Part shown: positions 17,210-26,259 of the stretch, in pieces
Position numbering within the stretch: the first letter of the stretch is position 1
Layout: every line of letters starts with the position of its first letter
Source: Pontibacter flavimaris
GTDB taxonomy: Bacteria; Bacteroidota; Bacteroidia; Cytophagales; Hymenobacteraceae
Assembly: GCF_001907195.1 (NCBI RefSeq)
Contig: NZ_LVWA01000005.1
Span: 186,001-250,000 of the forward strand
Direction: 5' to 3'
Length of the DNA: 64,000 nt
The notes under the pieces: generated by a model
The model's input: only the letters and a program-made list of their open reading frames with translations
Database searches by the model: none
Told to the model about the DNA's origin: nothing
Position numbers and translations under genes: made by a program

Positions 17210-17659
17210 TTATTTCAGTATCTGGGCGGCGTGTTCCTTGGTCTTTACCTTCGTGATGATGTCCTGAATGATGCCCTCCTCATCAATGACGAAAGTATAG
17301 CGCATGGTGCCCATGTACTTGCGGCCATACATTGATTTCTCCTGCCACACCCCGTACTGCTCCACAATCTGCTTATCGGTGTCGGCAATGAGGGTGAAGG
17401 GCAGTTCATACTTACTGATGAAATTCTGGTGCGATTTCTCGCTGTCTATACTTACGCCGATCACTTCGTAGCCTTCTTTTTTGAGGTCGCTGTAGTTGTC
17501 GCGCAGGTTGCAGCTCTGGGCGGTGCAGCCGGGCGTGTTGTCCTTGGGGTAGAAGTATAAAATCACCTTTTTGCCGCGGTAATCGCTCAGCTTTACGGTA
17601 TTGCCGTTCTGGTCCTTGCCCTCAAAATCAGGCGCTTTGTCTCCGATGTTCAGTGTCAT
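17210..17659 (-). CDS. bcp: Thioredoxin-dependent thiol peroxidase (BCP/PrxQ)
   Basis: A 149-residue atypical 2-Cys peroxiredoxin that reduces hydroperoxides with thioredoxin as electron donor in the cytosol. The peroxidatic cysteine is in NTPGCTAQSCNLRD and the resolving cysteine lies five residues later (CTAQSC), the PrxQ arrangement. GDKAPDFEGKDQNG and YFYPKDNTPG are family segments. Full length. It ends in a strong terminator and is preceded by a clustered inverted repeat, so it is probably monocistronic. Confidence 0.93.
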   Translation of the reverse strand: MTLNIGDKAPDFEGKDQNGNTVKLSDYRGKKVILYFYPKDNTPGCTAQSCNLRDNYSDLKKEGYEVIGVSIDSEKSHQNFISKYELPFTLIADTDKQIVEQYGVWQEKSMYGRKYMGTMRYTFVIDEEGIIQDIITKVKTKEHAAQILK

Positions 17660-17668
17660 AGTTGTTTA

Positions 17669-17753
17669 CGTATCATGTAGCACGACACACGTAGCACGAC
17701 TTGGGAATAGTCGCATGTCGTGCTACGTGATACGTGTGTCGTACTACGGTATC
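17669..17753. repeat. Clustered inverted repeat of an 18-bp unit
   Basis: Four copies of a unit close to CGTATCACGTAGCACGACA, two in each orientation, around a 16-bp centre. CACGTAGCACGAC (17688-17700) pairs perfectly with GTCGTGCTACGTG (17717-17729), and 17669-17687 pairs with 17716-17734 at 18 of 19 positions. The whole could fold into a long hairpin between bcp and the M23 gene. Confidence 0.8.
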
Positions 17754-17756
17754 AAA

Positions 17757-19697
17757 TTAAATTCTGGTAGTATACACCGCCTCGTTGCCGGTGTTATCCT
17801 TCACCTTTAGTATAAACTCGCCCGACAGAGGGATGTTTTTATCCAGCTTCTCAGACCAGATGGTGGCTTGCTTGTGCTCATACTTCATCAGGATCCACTT
17901 GCCGTCTATCCAGGCGTTATAGGAGTTCAGGCCCGAGAGGTCGTCCGAAATCCTGAAACTGATGCCGTTGCGGCTCTTGCTGATCAGCCGGATGGAGGGA
18001 GCCTTGGTGTCTTCCATCACCTTGAATTTACCCATGTTCTTAGTGTAGAAGGTGATGGTGTTGCCCTCCCACTTACCGCCCGTGAAGCCACGGCCCCGGC
18101 CGGTGCCCAGGAAGTATACCGCCGCCTTGCTTTTGTCTATGCCGGTGGTGTCGGTCCTGAGCGTCACCTTCATGGCCTTGTGCAGCGGCGTGAAATAATC
18201 TCCGATCGTGAACACGCCGTTCTCCAGGCTGGTCTGCAAGTATAAAGTGTCGTACAAACTCTGCTCGTCGAAGCTCAGCTTCAGGTAATTGTTACGGAAC
18301 TGAAACGCCTGTGCCGGCGGCACCAGCTGCTCCAGGCCAAAGCTTGTGCTCAGCCCGCAGAAGCGCATCGAGTCGGGCAGGCCGGCGCGCAGGTCGTACA
18401 GGCCCACGGCAACGGAGTTGTGCACGTAGCTCGGCACCAGCATCAGCTCCTCGCCGCCCACGAACAGCTCGATGTTCTTGGGTGTGGCGCTGGTATCGGC
18501 GGCGTTTATCCGCAGCACATTGCCCAGTATCTCGTAGTTTATACTTGGCTTCTTCACGGCGGCAGACCTGGTTTGGGTAAAGGCCGGTTTCTGCCCCTTC
18601 ACCGTAAAACTCAGCGAGGAGGTGTTGTTATAGGAATCACGGGCCAGCAGCTTTACCTGGTAAACCGAATCCGGCTGCACCTTCAGGCGGCCGTCGCTGC
18701 CGTTGGCCTTGTAGAGCGGCAGGTCGTTGCCGTGGTCCACAAATGCTTTCTGGAACGTACTGCCGCGGCGCCTGTACTGGCCGTAGTTGATGTGCTGCGA
18801 CACCTGCCGCGACAGCTCAAACGGCACCCGGTCGATGTAGTGGTTGTAGAGCTGCTCGCCGTTCACAAACAGCGTTACCTCCTGCGTGCCGTTCTTGTTG
18901 GCGGCTCCGTCCAGCCTATCAATAGTTTGAAGTTCCAGACCCAGCAGGCCGTGTGCGAAAACCGTGTCGGTCAGGGTATAGTTATTGCCAACTTTTTTGG
19001 TGCGCAGCTCGGCCCGTTCAAACGCATTGTTTACCCGGGAGTGGATGTTCAGCGGCGCGATACCGATGCTATAGATATCCGGCGGCGTGGTGTCGATCAC
19101 CTCCTTAAAAGTATAGCGCAGCGGGTTGTAGAGGCGGTCGTCCTTGTCGCGGATCTCGAAGTGCAGGTGCGGGCCACCCGAGCCGCCCGTGTTGCCCGAC
19201 AGGCCGATCACGTCGCCGCGTTTCACAGGGAACTGCCCCGGCTCCGGGAAAAGCTCCAGCTCAAAGGTCTGCTTCTCGTACTGCTGCTGCAGCATGTGGT
19301 CGGCCAGCGGCTTGTAAAACTCCAGCAGGTGCGCGTAGGTGGTCACCAGCCCGTTGGGGTGCGTTACGTAGATGATGTTGCCGTAGCCGTAGGTCGACTG
19401 CTTCACCCGCGAGATGTAGCCGTCGGCGGCGGCGTGCACGTTCAGGCCCACTCGCTGGTCAGTCTTAATGTCCAGCCCGCCATGAAAGTGGTTCGAGCGG
19501 ATCTCGCCCATCGTGCCCGAGAGGTAGTTGCGCTCGCCCGGCTTAATCGGGAAGAGGAAGTAATCTGCCGGGGCAGGCATGGGCGCCTCGGCCGGCATCT
19601 GGGCCATGGCGCCGAAGCCGGTGAAAAATGTAAGTATGGCTGTGGCGAGCCGCTTCTTATTTAACTTCAAAATCAAGGAGTTTCTTGTCTTCAACAT
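17757..19697 (-). CDS. M23-family zinc metallopeptidase
   Basis: A protein of about 646 residues, exported by an N-terminal signal (AILTFFTGFGAMAQ). The LytM/M23 domain near the N-terminus has the zinc motif NHFHGGLDIK (HxxxD) and the second motif GGPHLHFEIRD. Such enzymes cut peptidoglycan cross-bridges; LytM-like proteins may also act as adaptors. About 430 C-terminal residues are beta-rich, with Ig-like segments near the end (DDLSGLNSYNAWIDGKW). The start is taken at MLKTRNSL (19697); the further upstream ATG at 19718 is possible. It overlaps the end of the FAH-family gene, so the two are probably cotranscribed. Confidence 0.87.
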   Translation of the reverse strand: MLKTRNSLILKLNKKRLATAILTFFTGFGAMAQMPAEAPMPAPADYFLFPIKPGERNYLSGTMGEIRSNHFHGGLDIKTDQRVGLNVHAAADGYISRVKQSTYGYGNIIYVTHPNGLVTTYAHLLEFYKPLADHMLQQQYEKQTFELELFPEPGQFPVKRGDVIGLSGNTGGSGGPHLHFEIRDKDDRLYNPLRYTFKEVIDTTPPDIYSIGIAPLNIHSRVNNAFERAELRTKKVGNNYTLTDTVFAHGLLGLELQTIDRLDGAANKNGTQEVTLFVNGEQLYNHYIDRVPFELSRQVSQHINYGQYRRRGSTFQKAFVDHGNDLPLYKANGSDGRLKVQPDSVYQVKLLARDSYNNTSSLSFTVKGQKPAFTQTRSAAVKKPSINYEILGNVLRINAADTSATPKNIELFVGGEELMLVPSYVHNSVAVGLYDLRAGLPDSMRFCGLSTSFGLEQLVPPAQAFQFRNNYLKLSFDEQSLYDTLYLQTSLENGVFTIGDYFTPLHKAMKVTLRTDTTGIDKSKAAVYFLGTGRGRGFTGGKWEGNTITFYTKNMGKFKVMEDTKAPSIRLISKSRNGISFRISDDLSGLNSYNAWIDGKWILMKYEHKQATIWSEKLDKNIPLSGEFILKVKDNTGNEAVYTTRI

Positions 19698-20268
19698 ATC
19701 CTTCCAGCCTGTCTCCAATTTTTACGGGGCCTACGCCCTGTGGTGTTCCTGTATAAATGATATCTCCCTTTTTCAGGGTAATGAACTTCGAAATGTAAGC
19801 GATGATCTCGTCAAAGGGGTGCAGCATCAGCTTCGAGTTGCCCTGCTGCCTGGTCTCGCCGTTCACGTCCAGCCTGAAATTGATGTTGTGCAGGTCCGGG
19901 AAATCCGACAGCGGCAGAAACTCGGAGACAGGGGCAGAGCCGTTAAAGCCCTTGGCCAGCGTCCAGGGAAGGCCTTTGGCTTTGGCTTTGGCCTGCAGGT
20001 CGCGGGCGGTAAAGTCTATGCCCAGGCCAATGGCGTCGTAGTACTTGTGGGCGAACTTCTGCTCGATGTTCTTGCCCTCGCGGCTGACGCGCAGGAGCAG
20101 CTCCACCTCGTGGTGAACATCGTTGCTGTACTCGGGGTAGTAAAAAGGCTCGTTGTTCCGAAGTATGGCTGTGTCAGGCTTAAAGAAGATCACAGGCTCG
20201 TCGGGCACTTCGTTCTGGAGCTCGGCAATATGATCGGCATAGTTCCTGCCGATGGCTACTATCTTCAT
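19657..20268 (-). CDS. FAH-family hydrolase (acylpyruvase-like)
   Basis: A 203-residue single-domain fumarylacetoacetate-hydrolase-fold enzyme, the size of YcgM/FAHD1-type acylpyruvases. The start MKIVAIGRNYADHIAEL at 20268 is typical; the ORF extends upstream without similarity. Metal-ligand acidic residues are in HHEVELLLRVS and GIDFTARDLQ. The C-terminal KGDIIYTGTPQGVGP loop is a family signature. Its physiological substrate cannot be read. It overlaps the start of the M23 peptidase gene by 41 bp. Confidence 0.9.
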   Translation of the reverse strand: MKIVAIGRNYADHIAELQNEVPDEPVIFFKPDTAILRNNEPFYYPEYSNDVHHEVELLLRVSREGKNIEQKFAHKYYDAIGLGIDFTARDLQAKAKAKGLPWTLAKGFNGSAPVSEFLPLSDFPDLHNINFRLDVNGETRQQGNSKLMLHPFDEIIAYISKFITLKKGDIIYTGTPQGVGPVKIGDRLEGYVEDKKLLDFEVK

Positions 20269-20622
20269 GTAAAGGGATTTTTCGGTTCTATTCTCAAAAA
20301 TAGGACTTCTTACGGAGAGCCCTAGCAAAATCCGTAAAAAAATATAGGATTTGCAGCGTGTTACGCCCCTGCGTTTATACTTGTTCCAGCCTCCGGCAGT
20401 GCAATTGGCAGCAGCGCCTGGTCCGGCAACTCTAATAAGCGGAGGTGTCGTATACTGGTGCAGGAACCATACTTTTTAGCGGCTGCAGATCACTGGATCA
20501 ACGTAAAAACGGGCTTTCAAGTATAGGTTTATGCTAATTTGTTCATATAATTGCGACCGGTTTTCAGAAATTTGGTTCAAAATTTGAATTGGGTTTCAGG
20601 AGCCATTAAATCATATAAGACG
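20269..20622. other. Intergenic region, 354 bp
   Basis: A divergent promoter region between the FAH-family and M48 genes. It contains several AAGTATA/TATACTT words and no hairpin, RNA or ORF that I can support. Confidence 0.4.
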
Positions 20623-21417
20623 ATGTATAAGAAAATTATTGCCTTTTCAGTAGCTGTGGTCATGCTTGTGGCCTGTACGACGGTGCCGATTACGGGCCGC
20701 CGTCAGCTTAACCTGGTGTCTGACGCGCAGATGCAATCGCTGAGCTACGATGCCTACAACCAATTCCTGAAAGAGAACAAGCTCTCGCGCGATGCCCAGG
20801 CCACGGCCATGGTGAAGCGCGCCGGCCAGCGCATTCAGCGGGCGGTGGAGCAGTACATGGCCGCCAACGGCCTGTCGCAGGAGCTGCAGGGCTTTGAGTG
20901 GGAGTTTAACCTGATCGAGGATGACCAGGTGAACGCCTGGGCCATGGCCGGCGGTAAAACTGTGGTGTACACCGGCATACTTCCGGTTGCCCAGAACGAG
21001 ACGGGGCTTGCCGTGATCATGGGTCACGAGATTGCCCACGCCATTGCCAAGCACGGCAACGAGCGCATGAGCCAGCAGCTGGCGCAGCAGTTCGGTGGCC
21101 AGACGCTGTCGGCACTGGCTGGTGCACAGCCAGGTACGGCGCAAAACCTGGTGATGGCGGTGTATGGCGCCGGCTCCCAGCTGGGCCTGCTCAAGTATGG
21201 CCGCACGCAGGAATCGGAGGCCGACAGACTGGGTCTGATTTTTATGGCGATGGCTGGATATAATCCAGAAGAAGCTGTATCTTTCTGGAAGCGTATGGAA
21301 GCCAAAGGCGGCGGACAGGCCCCGCCGGAGTTCCTTTCCACGCACCCTAGCGCCGGAACCAGACAGGCAGACCTGCAGAAGCACATGCCTGAGGCGCTGA
21401 AATACTACAAGCGCTAA
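20623..21417 (+). CDS. M48-family metallopeptidase lipoprotein
   Basis: A 264-residue predicted lipoprotein protease related to LoiP/BepA-type M48 enzymes. The start MYKKIIAFSV at 20623 gives a signal peptide ending in VMLVAC, a lipobox. The zinc site HEIAHAIAKH (HExxH) is followed downstream by the third ligand in RTQESEADRLGL. TTVPITGRRQLNLVSD near the N-terminus is the conserved family segment. It probably acts in envelope protein quality control. A small lipoprotein gene follows 12 bp downstream and is probably cotranscribed. Confidence 0.9.
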   Translation: MYKKIIAFSVAVVMLVACTTVPITGRRQLNLVSDAQMQSLSYDAYNQFLKENKLSRDAQATAMVKRAGQRIQRAVEQYMAANGLSQELQGFEWEFNLIEDDQVNAWAMAGGKTVVYTGILPVAQNETGLAVIMGHEIAHAIAKHGNERMSQQLAQQFGGQTLSALAGAQPGTAQNLVMAVYGAGSQLGLLKYGRTQESEADRLGLIFMAMAGYNPEEAVSFWKRMEAKGGGQAPPEFLSTHPSAGTRQADLQKHMPEALKYYKR

Positions 21418-21429
21418 ACACCTAACTGC

Positions 21430-22065
21430 ATGACCACAGACAGAAGAAGCCGTACCCTCGGCGCCACCCTGAACAGAAGCGGGTTGCTGTACCTGCTGTT
21501 TTTCCTGCTGCTGGCCTCTTCGGCCTGCTCCACCCGCGAATTTATACAGGAGGAGAATGCTGAGAACCCAGAAGGCGGCGAGGTGGAGGCGGAGGTGCCC
21601 TATGATGGCGTGCTTCTGGCGCAGGTCGTGTTTGATACGGTAGACCACATCGTGCCGACAGAGCAGCTGATGCAGCCTTTTATCAAGGAGTTTGGCGATG
21701 GAACGGTGGTGGACAGGGTGATGATCCGGAAAGTGCAGGAAACGAAGGAGGATGAGCCGGCCTACTACTTGGTAGGCCTGGGCATGCAGAACGGCGCTTA
21801 CAGAAGTATGGCGTTGGAACTGGACCTGGCTGCTGACAACAGTTTATACCTGAGCAGCAAGGGCTCCCGGCATATCTGCAAATCTTCTGCCGGGTGTGGC
21901 TTCTGCTACTTCACCTTCTCAGGTAACCGCATCACCGGCTGCCAGTGCTCCTCGCGGGCACCCGGCAACAATTGTGAGCATCGCTACTCTGAAGGCAACA
22001 CCCTGCTGAAGGAAAACCCAAGGCTCCGCCCGGACCGGGAGCGCGATAGCAGGAAAAGTAACTAA
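21430..22065 (+). CDS. Cysteine-rich putative lipoprotein, unknown
   Basis: A 211-residue protein with a signal sequence ending in LLLASSAC (lipobox). The central region is an acidic soluble domain. The C-terminal quarter holds six cysteines within about 35 residues (HICKSSAGCGFC, GCQCSS, NNCEHR), followed by a basic tail. The spacing could bind a metal or form disulfides; I do not recognise the family. It lies 12 bp after the M48 protease gene and ends at a strong terminator, so it may be a partner or substrate of that protease. Confidence 0.6.
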   Translation: MTTDRRSRTLGATLNRSGLLYLLFFLLLASSACSTREFIQEENAENPEGGEVEAEVPYDGVLLAQVVFDTVDHIVPTEQLMQPFIKEFGDGTVVDRVMIRKVQETKEDEPAYYLVGLGMQNGAYRSMALELDLAADNSLYLSSKGSRHICKSSAGCGFCYFTFSGNRITGCQCSSRAPGNNCEHRYSEGNTLLKENPRLRPDRERDSRKSN

Positions 22066-22089
22066 GAAGTATAACTAAGCAGTATAAAA

Positions 22090-22124
22090 CAGAAGCGGCC
22101 GCTAAAGTATAGCGGCCGCTTCTG
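22090..22124. terminator. Bidirectional terminator
   Basis: A perfect stem CAGAAGCGGCCGCT/AGCGGCCGCTTCTG around an AAAGTAT loop, then a T-rich tract. The loop contains the AAAGTATA word. It lies between convergent genes. Confidence 0.92.
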
Positions 22125-22175
22125 TTTTATACTGCTGTAGGGGTGTAATTAATTCCAGTTGCTACAAGCTTTATG

Positions 22176-22982
22176 CTAAGATACCTGCATGCCGCGCAGC
22201 CTGATGCGGGTCAGGATCTTTTTGGTATAGAGCGGGAACTCGCTTTTCATCATCCAGTCGTAGTAGCTGGGCTCCTTCTGCAGCACTTCCTCCACGGGCA
22301 CATTCTTATACTTGCCGAAGTTGAAGACCTCCTGCCCGGCATTGTTGTACACGATGCGGCCCGACAGGTCGGCGGTTTTCTGGAACGTGAACTTGTGCAG
22401 GGCTGCCATGTCGTTCTGCACCGGGTATTCCGTTACGCCTTCTGAGGTCTCATAGGGCGTTTCCTGGTAGCGCTCCAACTGGGCCTTCAGTATCTCGTAG
22501 GTAGCCACGGTGTCGGCCTCGGCGCTGTGGGCATTGTCCAGTGTTTTGTCGCAATAGAACCTATAGGCGGCCGACAGCGTGCGCTGCTCCATCTGGTGGA
22601 AAATGCGGCAGGCGTCCACAATGCTGCGGTTCTCAATATCAAAGTCGATGTCGCAGCGCAGGAACTCCTCGGCCAGCAGCGGAATATCGAAGCGCAGGAT
22701 GTTATAGCCGCCCAAATCACAGCCTTCCAGGAACTTGCTCAGGTCGTGGGCCACTTGCTTAAACGTGGGGCAGTCGGCCACATCCTCGTCGTAGATCTTG
22801 TGGATCAGGCTCGACTCCAGCGGAATGGGAACAGTGGGATTGATGCGACGCGTTTTCAGGATCTCCTCGCCGCTGGGCATCACTTTCAGGGCGCTCAGTT
22901 CCACAATGCGGTCTTTGCCGATGTCTGTGCCGGTGGTTTCCAGGTCGAAGAATACGATGGGGCGCTTGAGGTGTAATTTCAT
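22176..22982 (-). CDS. DnaQ-like 3'-5' exonuclease
   Basis: A 268-residue DEDDh-type exonuclease. The Exo I motif is VFFDLETTGTDIGKDRIVE and the Exo II aspartate is in GYNILRFDIPLL. The Exo III histidine and aspartate are in DNAHSAEADTVATYEIL. About 70 C-terminal residues (FNFGKYKNVPVEEVL, then YYDWMMKSEFP) form an extra module often seen on Bacteroidota DnaQ-like proteins. It may proofread or trim DNA; whether it serves the replicative polymerase is unknown. Its start lies 5 bp after the mpl stop, so the two are cotranscribed. Confidence 0.88.
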   Translation of the reverse strand: MKLHLKRPIVFFDLETTGTDIGKDRIVELSALKVMPSGEEILKTRRINPTVPIPLESSLIHKIYDEDVADCPTFKQVAHDLSKFLEGCDLGGYNILRFDIPLLAEEFLRCDIDFDIENRSIVDACRIFHQMEQRTLSAAYRFYCDKTLDNAHSAEADTVATYEILKAQLERYQETPYETSEGVTEYPVQNDMAALHKFTFQKTADLSGRIVYNNAGQEVFNFGKYKNVPVEEVLQKEPSYYDWMMKSEFPLYTKKILTRIRLRGMQVS

Positions 22983-22987
22983 ACTTT

Positions 22988-24373
22988 CTAGGATTTCAGA
23001 ACCGCCTGCGTTAGCGCCTCCAGATTAATGTTATTGTAAGTGCCCGAGCTCATCAGCAGCAAGTTGGCGTTCTGCCAGTTGCGCTCCAGCAGGTGCTGCT
23101 CAAGTGCGGCTGAGTCGGTAAATACATTCAGGTTTTGGTTTTTGAAGGCGTCATTCAGTTCCTGCTCCGTCAGCGGCTCCATGCGCTTGTGCTCCAGGGT
23201 TTTCGGGCTGAAGAACACGATGGGAGCATCGGCCAGGTCCAGCGTTCCGGCGTACTGCGGTATAAATTTCTTATTCAGGCTGCTGAAGGTATGGAGCTCC
23301 AGTACTGCCACCAGCTCGCGCTGCGGGAACTGCTTTTTCACGGCCTCTGTGCTGGCCTTCACCTTGGAGGGGGCATGGGCAAAATCGCGGTAAATATTGG
23401 CCGTAGCCGACTCGCCCAGCTTCTGCAGGCGCTTGGCCGCGCCCTTAAAGGTTCTCATGGCGGCATAGAAGTCCTGCGCCTTCACGCCGATCTTCTTGCA
23501 CACCTCCTTGGCCGCGTTCAAGTTGCGCAGGTTGTGCTCCCCGAATAGCTGCACCTCCACATCGCCTTCCTTCTTGGTGTGCAGGATGGTTTTGCCGTTT
23601 CGGATGCTATGCTCGTGCACGCCGTAGCCAATGTAGGAGATGTCGGCCGGGTTGCGCGGCACGCTCACCAGCTGCACCTGCTCATCATCCTGGTTGTAGA
23701 TCAGCGTGCCGGCCTTCGGTGTCATCTCGGCAAAAATGCGGAACTGGTCGCGGTACAGGTCCGGGTCCGGGAACACGTTGATATGGTCCCAGCTGATGCC
23801 GCTGATCACGGCGATGTGGTGGTGGTAGAGGTGGAACTTGGGCACCCGCTTCACAGGGTCCGACAGGTACTCATCGCCCTCAATGATGATCACGGGCGCA
23901 TCGTCTGAGAGCTTCACCATGCGGTCGAAGCCCTCCAGTTGCGCGCCCACCGCATAATCGAACTTGCGGTCGATGTACCGGAGCACGTGCATGATCATGC
24001 TGGTGATAGTGGTTTTGCCGTGGCTGCCGCCTATCACCACGCGCTGCTTGTCGCGGCTCTGCTCGTAAATAAACTCCGGGAAGGAGTAGATCGGGATGTT
24101 CAGTTCCTGCGCACGCTTCAGCTCCGGGTTATCGGCGCGGGCGTGCATGCCCAGTATAACTGCGTCGGGGCGGGCGTCCAGTTTCTCCGGGAACCAGCCT
24201 TCCTGCGCCGGCAGAATGCCCGCGGCGGCTAGTCGGCTCTTGGCCGGTTCGTAAATTTCATCATCCGAACCCGTCACTTTCAGGCCCTTGTCGTGCAGGG
24301 CCAGCGCCAGGTTGTGCATGATGCTACCGCCCACGGCGATGAGGTGTATGTACTGAAAATCCTTCTTCTCCAT
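22988..24373 (-). CDS. mpl: UDP-MurNAc:L-Ala-gamma-D-Glu-meso-DAP ligase
   Basis: A 461-residue Mur-ligase-family enzyme that reattaches recycled murein tripeptide to UDP-N-acetylmuramate, in cytosolic peptidoglycan recycling. The N-terminal HLIAVGGSIMHNLALAL differs from MurC's GIGG.GMSG and is typical of Mpl. The ATP loop is VIGGSHGKTTITSM. The central-domain EGDEYLSDP and C-terminal YRDFAHAPSKVKAS are Mpl-specific. A TAACTTTG -7 box lies at 24400-24407. The exonuclease gene follows in the same transcript. Confidence 0.93.
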   Translation of the reverse strand: MEKKDFQYIHLIAVGGSIMHNLALALHDKGLKVTGSDDEIYEPAKSRLAAAGILPAQEGWFPEKLDARPDAVILGMHARADNPELKRAQELNIPIYSFPEFIYEQSRDKQRVVIGGSHGKTTITSMIMHVLRYIDRKFDYAVGAQLEGFDRMVKLSDDAPVIIIEGDEYLSDPVKRVPKFHLYHHHIAVISGISWDHINVFPDPDLYRDQFRIFAEMTPKAGTLIYNQDDEQVQLVSVPRNPADISYIGYGVHEHSIRNGKTILHTKKEGDVEVQLFGEHNLRNLNAAKEVCKKIGVKAQDFYAAMRTFKGAAKRLQKLGESATANIYRDFAHAPSKVKASTEAVKKQFPQRELVAVLELHTFSSLNKKFIPQYAGTLDLADAPIVFFSPKTLEHKRMEPLTEQELNDAFKNQNLNVFTDSAALEQHLLERNWQNANLLLMSSGTYNNINLEALTQAVLKS

Positions 24374-24445
24374 AATGCAACAAATATGTACTAATCAGGC
24401 AAAGTTATAAGTACTTGGCTAATTTAAAATAGCTATACGTTAATA

Positions 24446-24485
24446 TGTGGATACATTGTGGATATGTGTATATTGGTGTGGATAT
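24446..24485. promoter_or_regulatory. Three DnaA-box-like motifs upstream of dnaB
   Basis: TGTGGATAC (24446-24454), TGTGGATAT (24457-24465) and TGTGGATAT (24477-24485) lie in one orientation within 40 bp. Each differs from the reverse complement of the DnaA box (TGTGGATAA) only in the last base. They precede the dnaB promoter by about 90 bp. Confidence 0.6.
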
Positions 24486-24570
24486 CCTGTGTAAAGGCTC
24501 CTGTGTGGTTGTTGATAGCCGGGTGGGCAATTATTACGAACATTTTTCGGGCGCAGGTTATATAAGGATA

Positions 24571-24578
24571 TATCTTTG
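24571..24578 (+). promoter_or_regulatory. -7 box TATCTTTG of dnaB
   Basis: An exact TAnnTTTG match with a TTCG-like -33 element 21 bp upstream. Confidence 0.55.
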
Positions 24579-24598
24579 TGCTTATGGAGGAGATGAAA

Positions 24599-26161
24599 AT
24601 GAATGTGCGGCCTGCGGGCAACCGCAACGGATGGCAGAAAAAAGCCCCCGTAGTTTCGGAGTTGGGCAAGAAGCCACCGCAGGCACTTGATCTGGAGGAG
24701 GCCGTGCTAGGCGCTCTGATGCTGGAGAAGGATGCCCTGACCAACGTGATCGATATTCTGCGCCCGCAGAGTTTCTACAAAGAGTCGCACCAGCGCATTT
24801 TCAAAGCCATACTTTCCCTCTTCGATAAATCGGAACCAATTGATATTCTGACGGTAACGCAGGAGCTGCGCGAGCACGGGGAACTGGAGCTGGCCGGCGG
24901 CGCCTACTACGTCACGCAGCTGACGACCCGCGTTAACTCGGCAGCCAACATTGAGTACCACGCCCGTATCATCACGGAGAACTCCATCAAACGCGATCTG
25001 ATCTCCATTTCCTCGGAGGTGCTTTCCAGCGCTTTTGAGGACACCACCGACGTATTCGAACTGCTCGACAGGACGGAAGCCAAGCTTTACGAAGTGTCGG
25101 AGTCCAACATCCGCAAGAACTTCGACGACATGCGCTCGCTCATGCACATGGCCATCAAGGAACTGGAGGAAAAGCGCAAGCAGTCCGATGGCTTAACGGG
25201 CGTGCCGACCGGCCTGACGGCGCTGGACCGCGTAACCTCCGGCTGGCAGAAATCTGACCTGGTTATACTTGCCGCCCGTCCGGCGATGGGTAAGACGGCC
25301 TTCGTGCTTTCGGTGATGCGCAACGCCGCCGTGGACTTTGGCAAAGGGGTAGCCATCTTCTCCCTGGAGATGTCCTCGCTGCAGCTGGTGAATCGTCTCA
25401 TTTCATCGGAGGCGGAGCTGGAGTCGGAGAAGATCAAGAAAGGAAGTTTGGAAGAGTATGAGTGGGCTCAGCTCAACCATAAGATCGCGAAACTAACCGA
25501 GGCACCGATTTACATCGACGATACGCCGGGCCTTTCGATCCGGGAGCTGCGCACCAAGTGCCGCCGCCTGAAGGCGCAGTACGACATCCAGATGATCATT
25601 ATTGACTACCTGCAGCTGATGAGCGGCAACGCTGATGGCAAGAGCAACGGTAACCGCGAGCAGGAGATCGCCTCTATTTCGCGAGCGCTCAAGATGCTGG
25701 CCAAGGAACTGAACGTGCCGGTGATCGCGCTCTCGCAGCTGAGCCGCGCCGTGGAGACCCGCGGCGGCGACAAGCGCCCGCAGCTTTCTGACCTTCGTGA
25801 ATCCGGTTCGATAGAGCAGGACGCCGACATGGTATGCTTCCTGTATCGCCCGGAATATTATGGTATTACCGAGGATGAGATGGGCAATCCGACAGCCGGC
25901 GTGGGCGAGGTGATCATCGCCAAGCACCGAAACGGCTCGCTGGAGAACGTGCAGTTGAAGTTTATCGGAAAGTATACGAAGTTCACGAACCTCGACAGCG
26001 ATTTCGGGGGAGATGGCATGGGCGGTTTTAACGCGCTGCCAAACAGTACTTTTGATACCGAGACCCCGGGAGCCATTCGTTTGGGCAGCCGCATGAACGA
26101 CGGTGGCAGCGGTGGAGGAGGTTTCCCGACCTCAAATTTTGACGAGGAGCCGCCATTTTAA
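24599..26161 (+). CDS. dnaB: Replicative DNA helicase DnaB
   Basis: The hexameric 5'-3' fork helicase that unwinds DNA and recruits primase. The N-terminal domain starts around PPQALDLEEAVLGALML; the RecA-like motor has Walker A AARPAMGKTAFVL and Walker B MIIIDYLQLMSG. The arginine-finger region is SDLRESGSIEQDADMVCFLY. About 520 residues, normal for the family. There are ATGs at 24584, 24593 and 24599; GGAGGAG at 24586-24592 is well placed for 24599, which I prefer. A glycine-rich tail ends the protein. No intein is seen. Upstream DnaA-box-like motifs suggest replication-linked control. Confidence 0.95.
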   Translation: MNVRPAGNRNGWQKKAPVVSELGKKPPQALDLEEAVLGALMLEKDALTNVIDILRPQSFYKESHQRIFKAILSLFDKSEPIDILTVTQELREHGELELAGGAYYVTQLTTRVNSAANIEYHARIITENSIKRDLISISSEVLSSAFEDTTDVFELLDRTEAKLYEVSESNIRKNFDDMRSLMHMAIKELEEKRKQSDGLTGVPTGLTALDRVTSGWQKSDLVILAARPAMGKTAFVLSVMRNAAVDFGKGVAIFSLEMSSLQLVNRLISSEAELESEKIKKGSLEEYEWAQLNHKIAKLTEAPIYIDDTPGLSIRELRTKCRRLKAQYDIQMIIIDYLQLMSGNADGKSNGNREQEIASISRALKMLAKELNVPVIALSQLSRAVETRGGDKRPQLSDLRESGSIEQDADMVCFLYRPEYYGITEDEMGNPTAGVGEVIIAKHRNGSLENVQLKFIGKYTKFTNLDSDFGGDGMGGFNALPNSTFDTETPGAIRLGSRMNDGGSGGGGFPTSNFDEEPPF

Positions 26162-26259
26162 TCAGACAAAGTATAAAAAGGAGTAAGGCAATTTACTTGC
26201 GTGGAATTCGTTTTCGAGTTACACGTTTGCAAGTATAAACGAATAGCCAAAGGAGGATT

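Noticed and set aside
18420..19664. Very long plus-strand ORF
   Set aside because: Antisense to the M23 peptidase gene; the same applies to 2245-3273 and 14940-16106, typical shadows in G+C-rich coding DNA.
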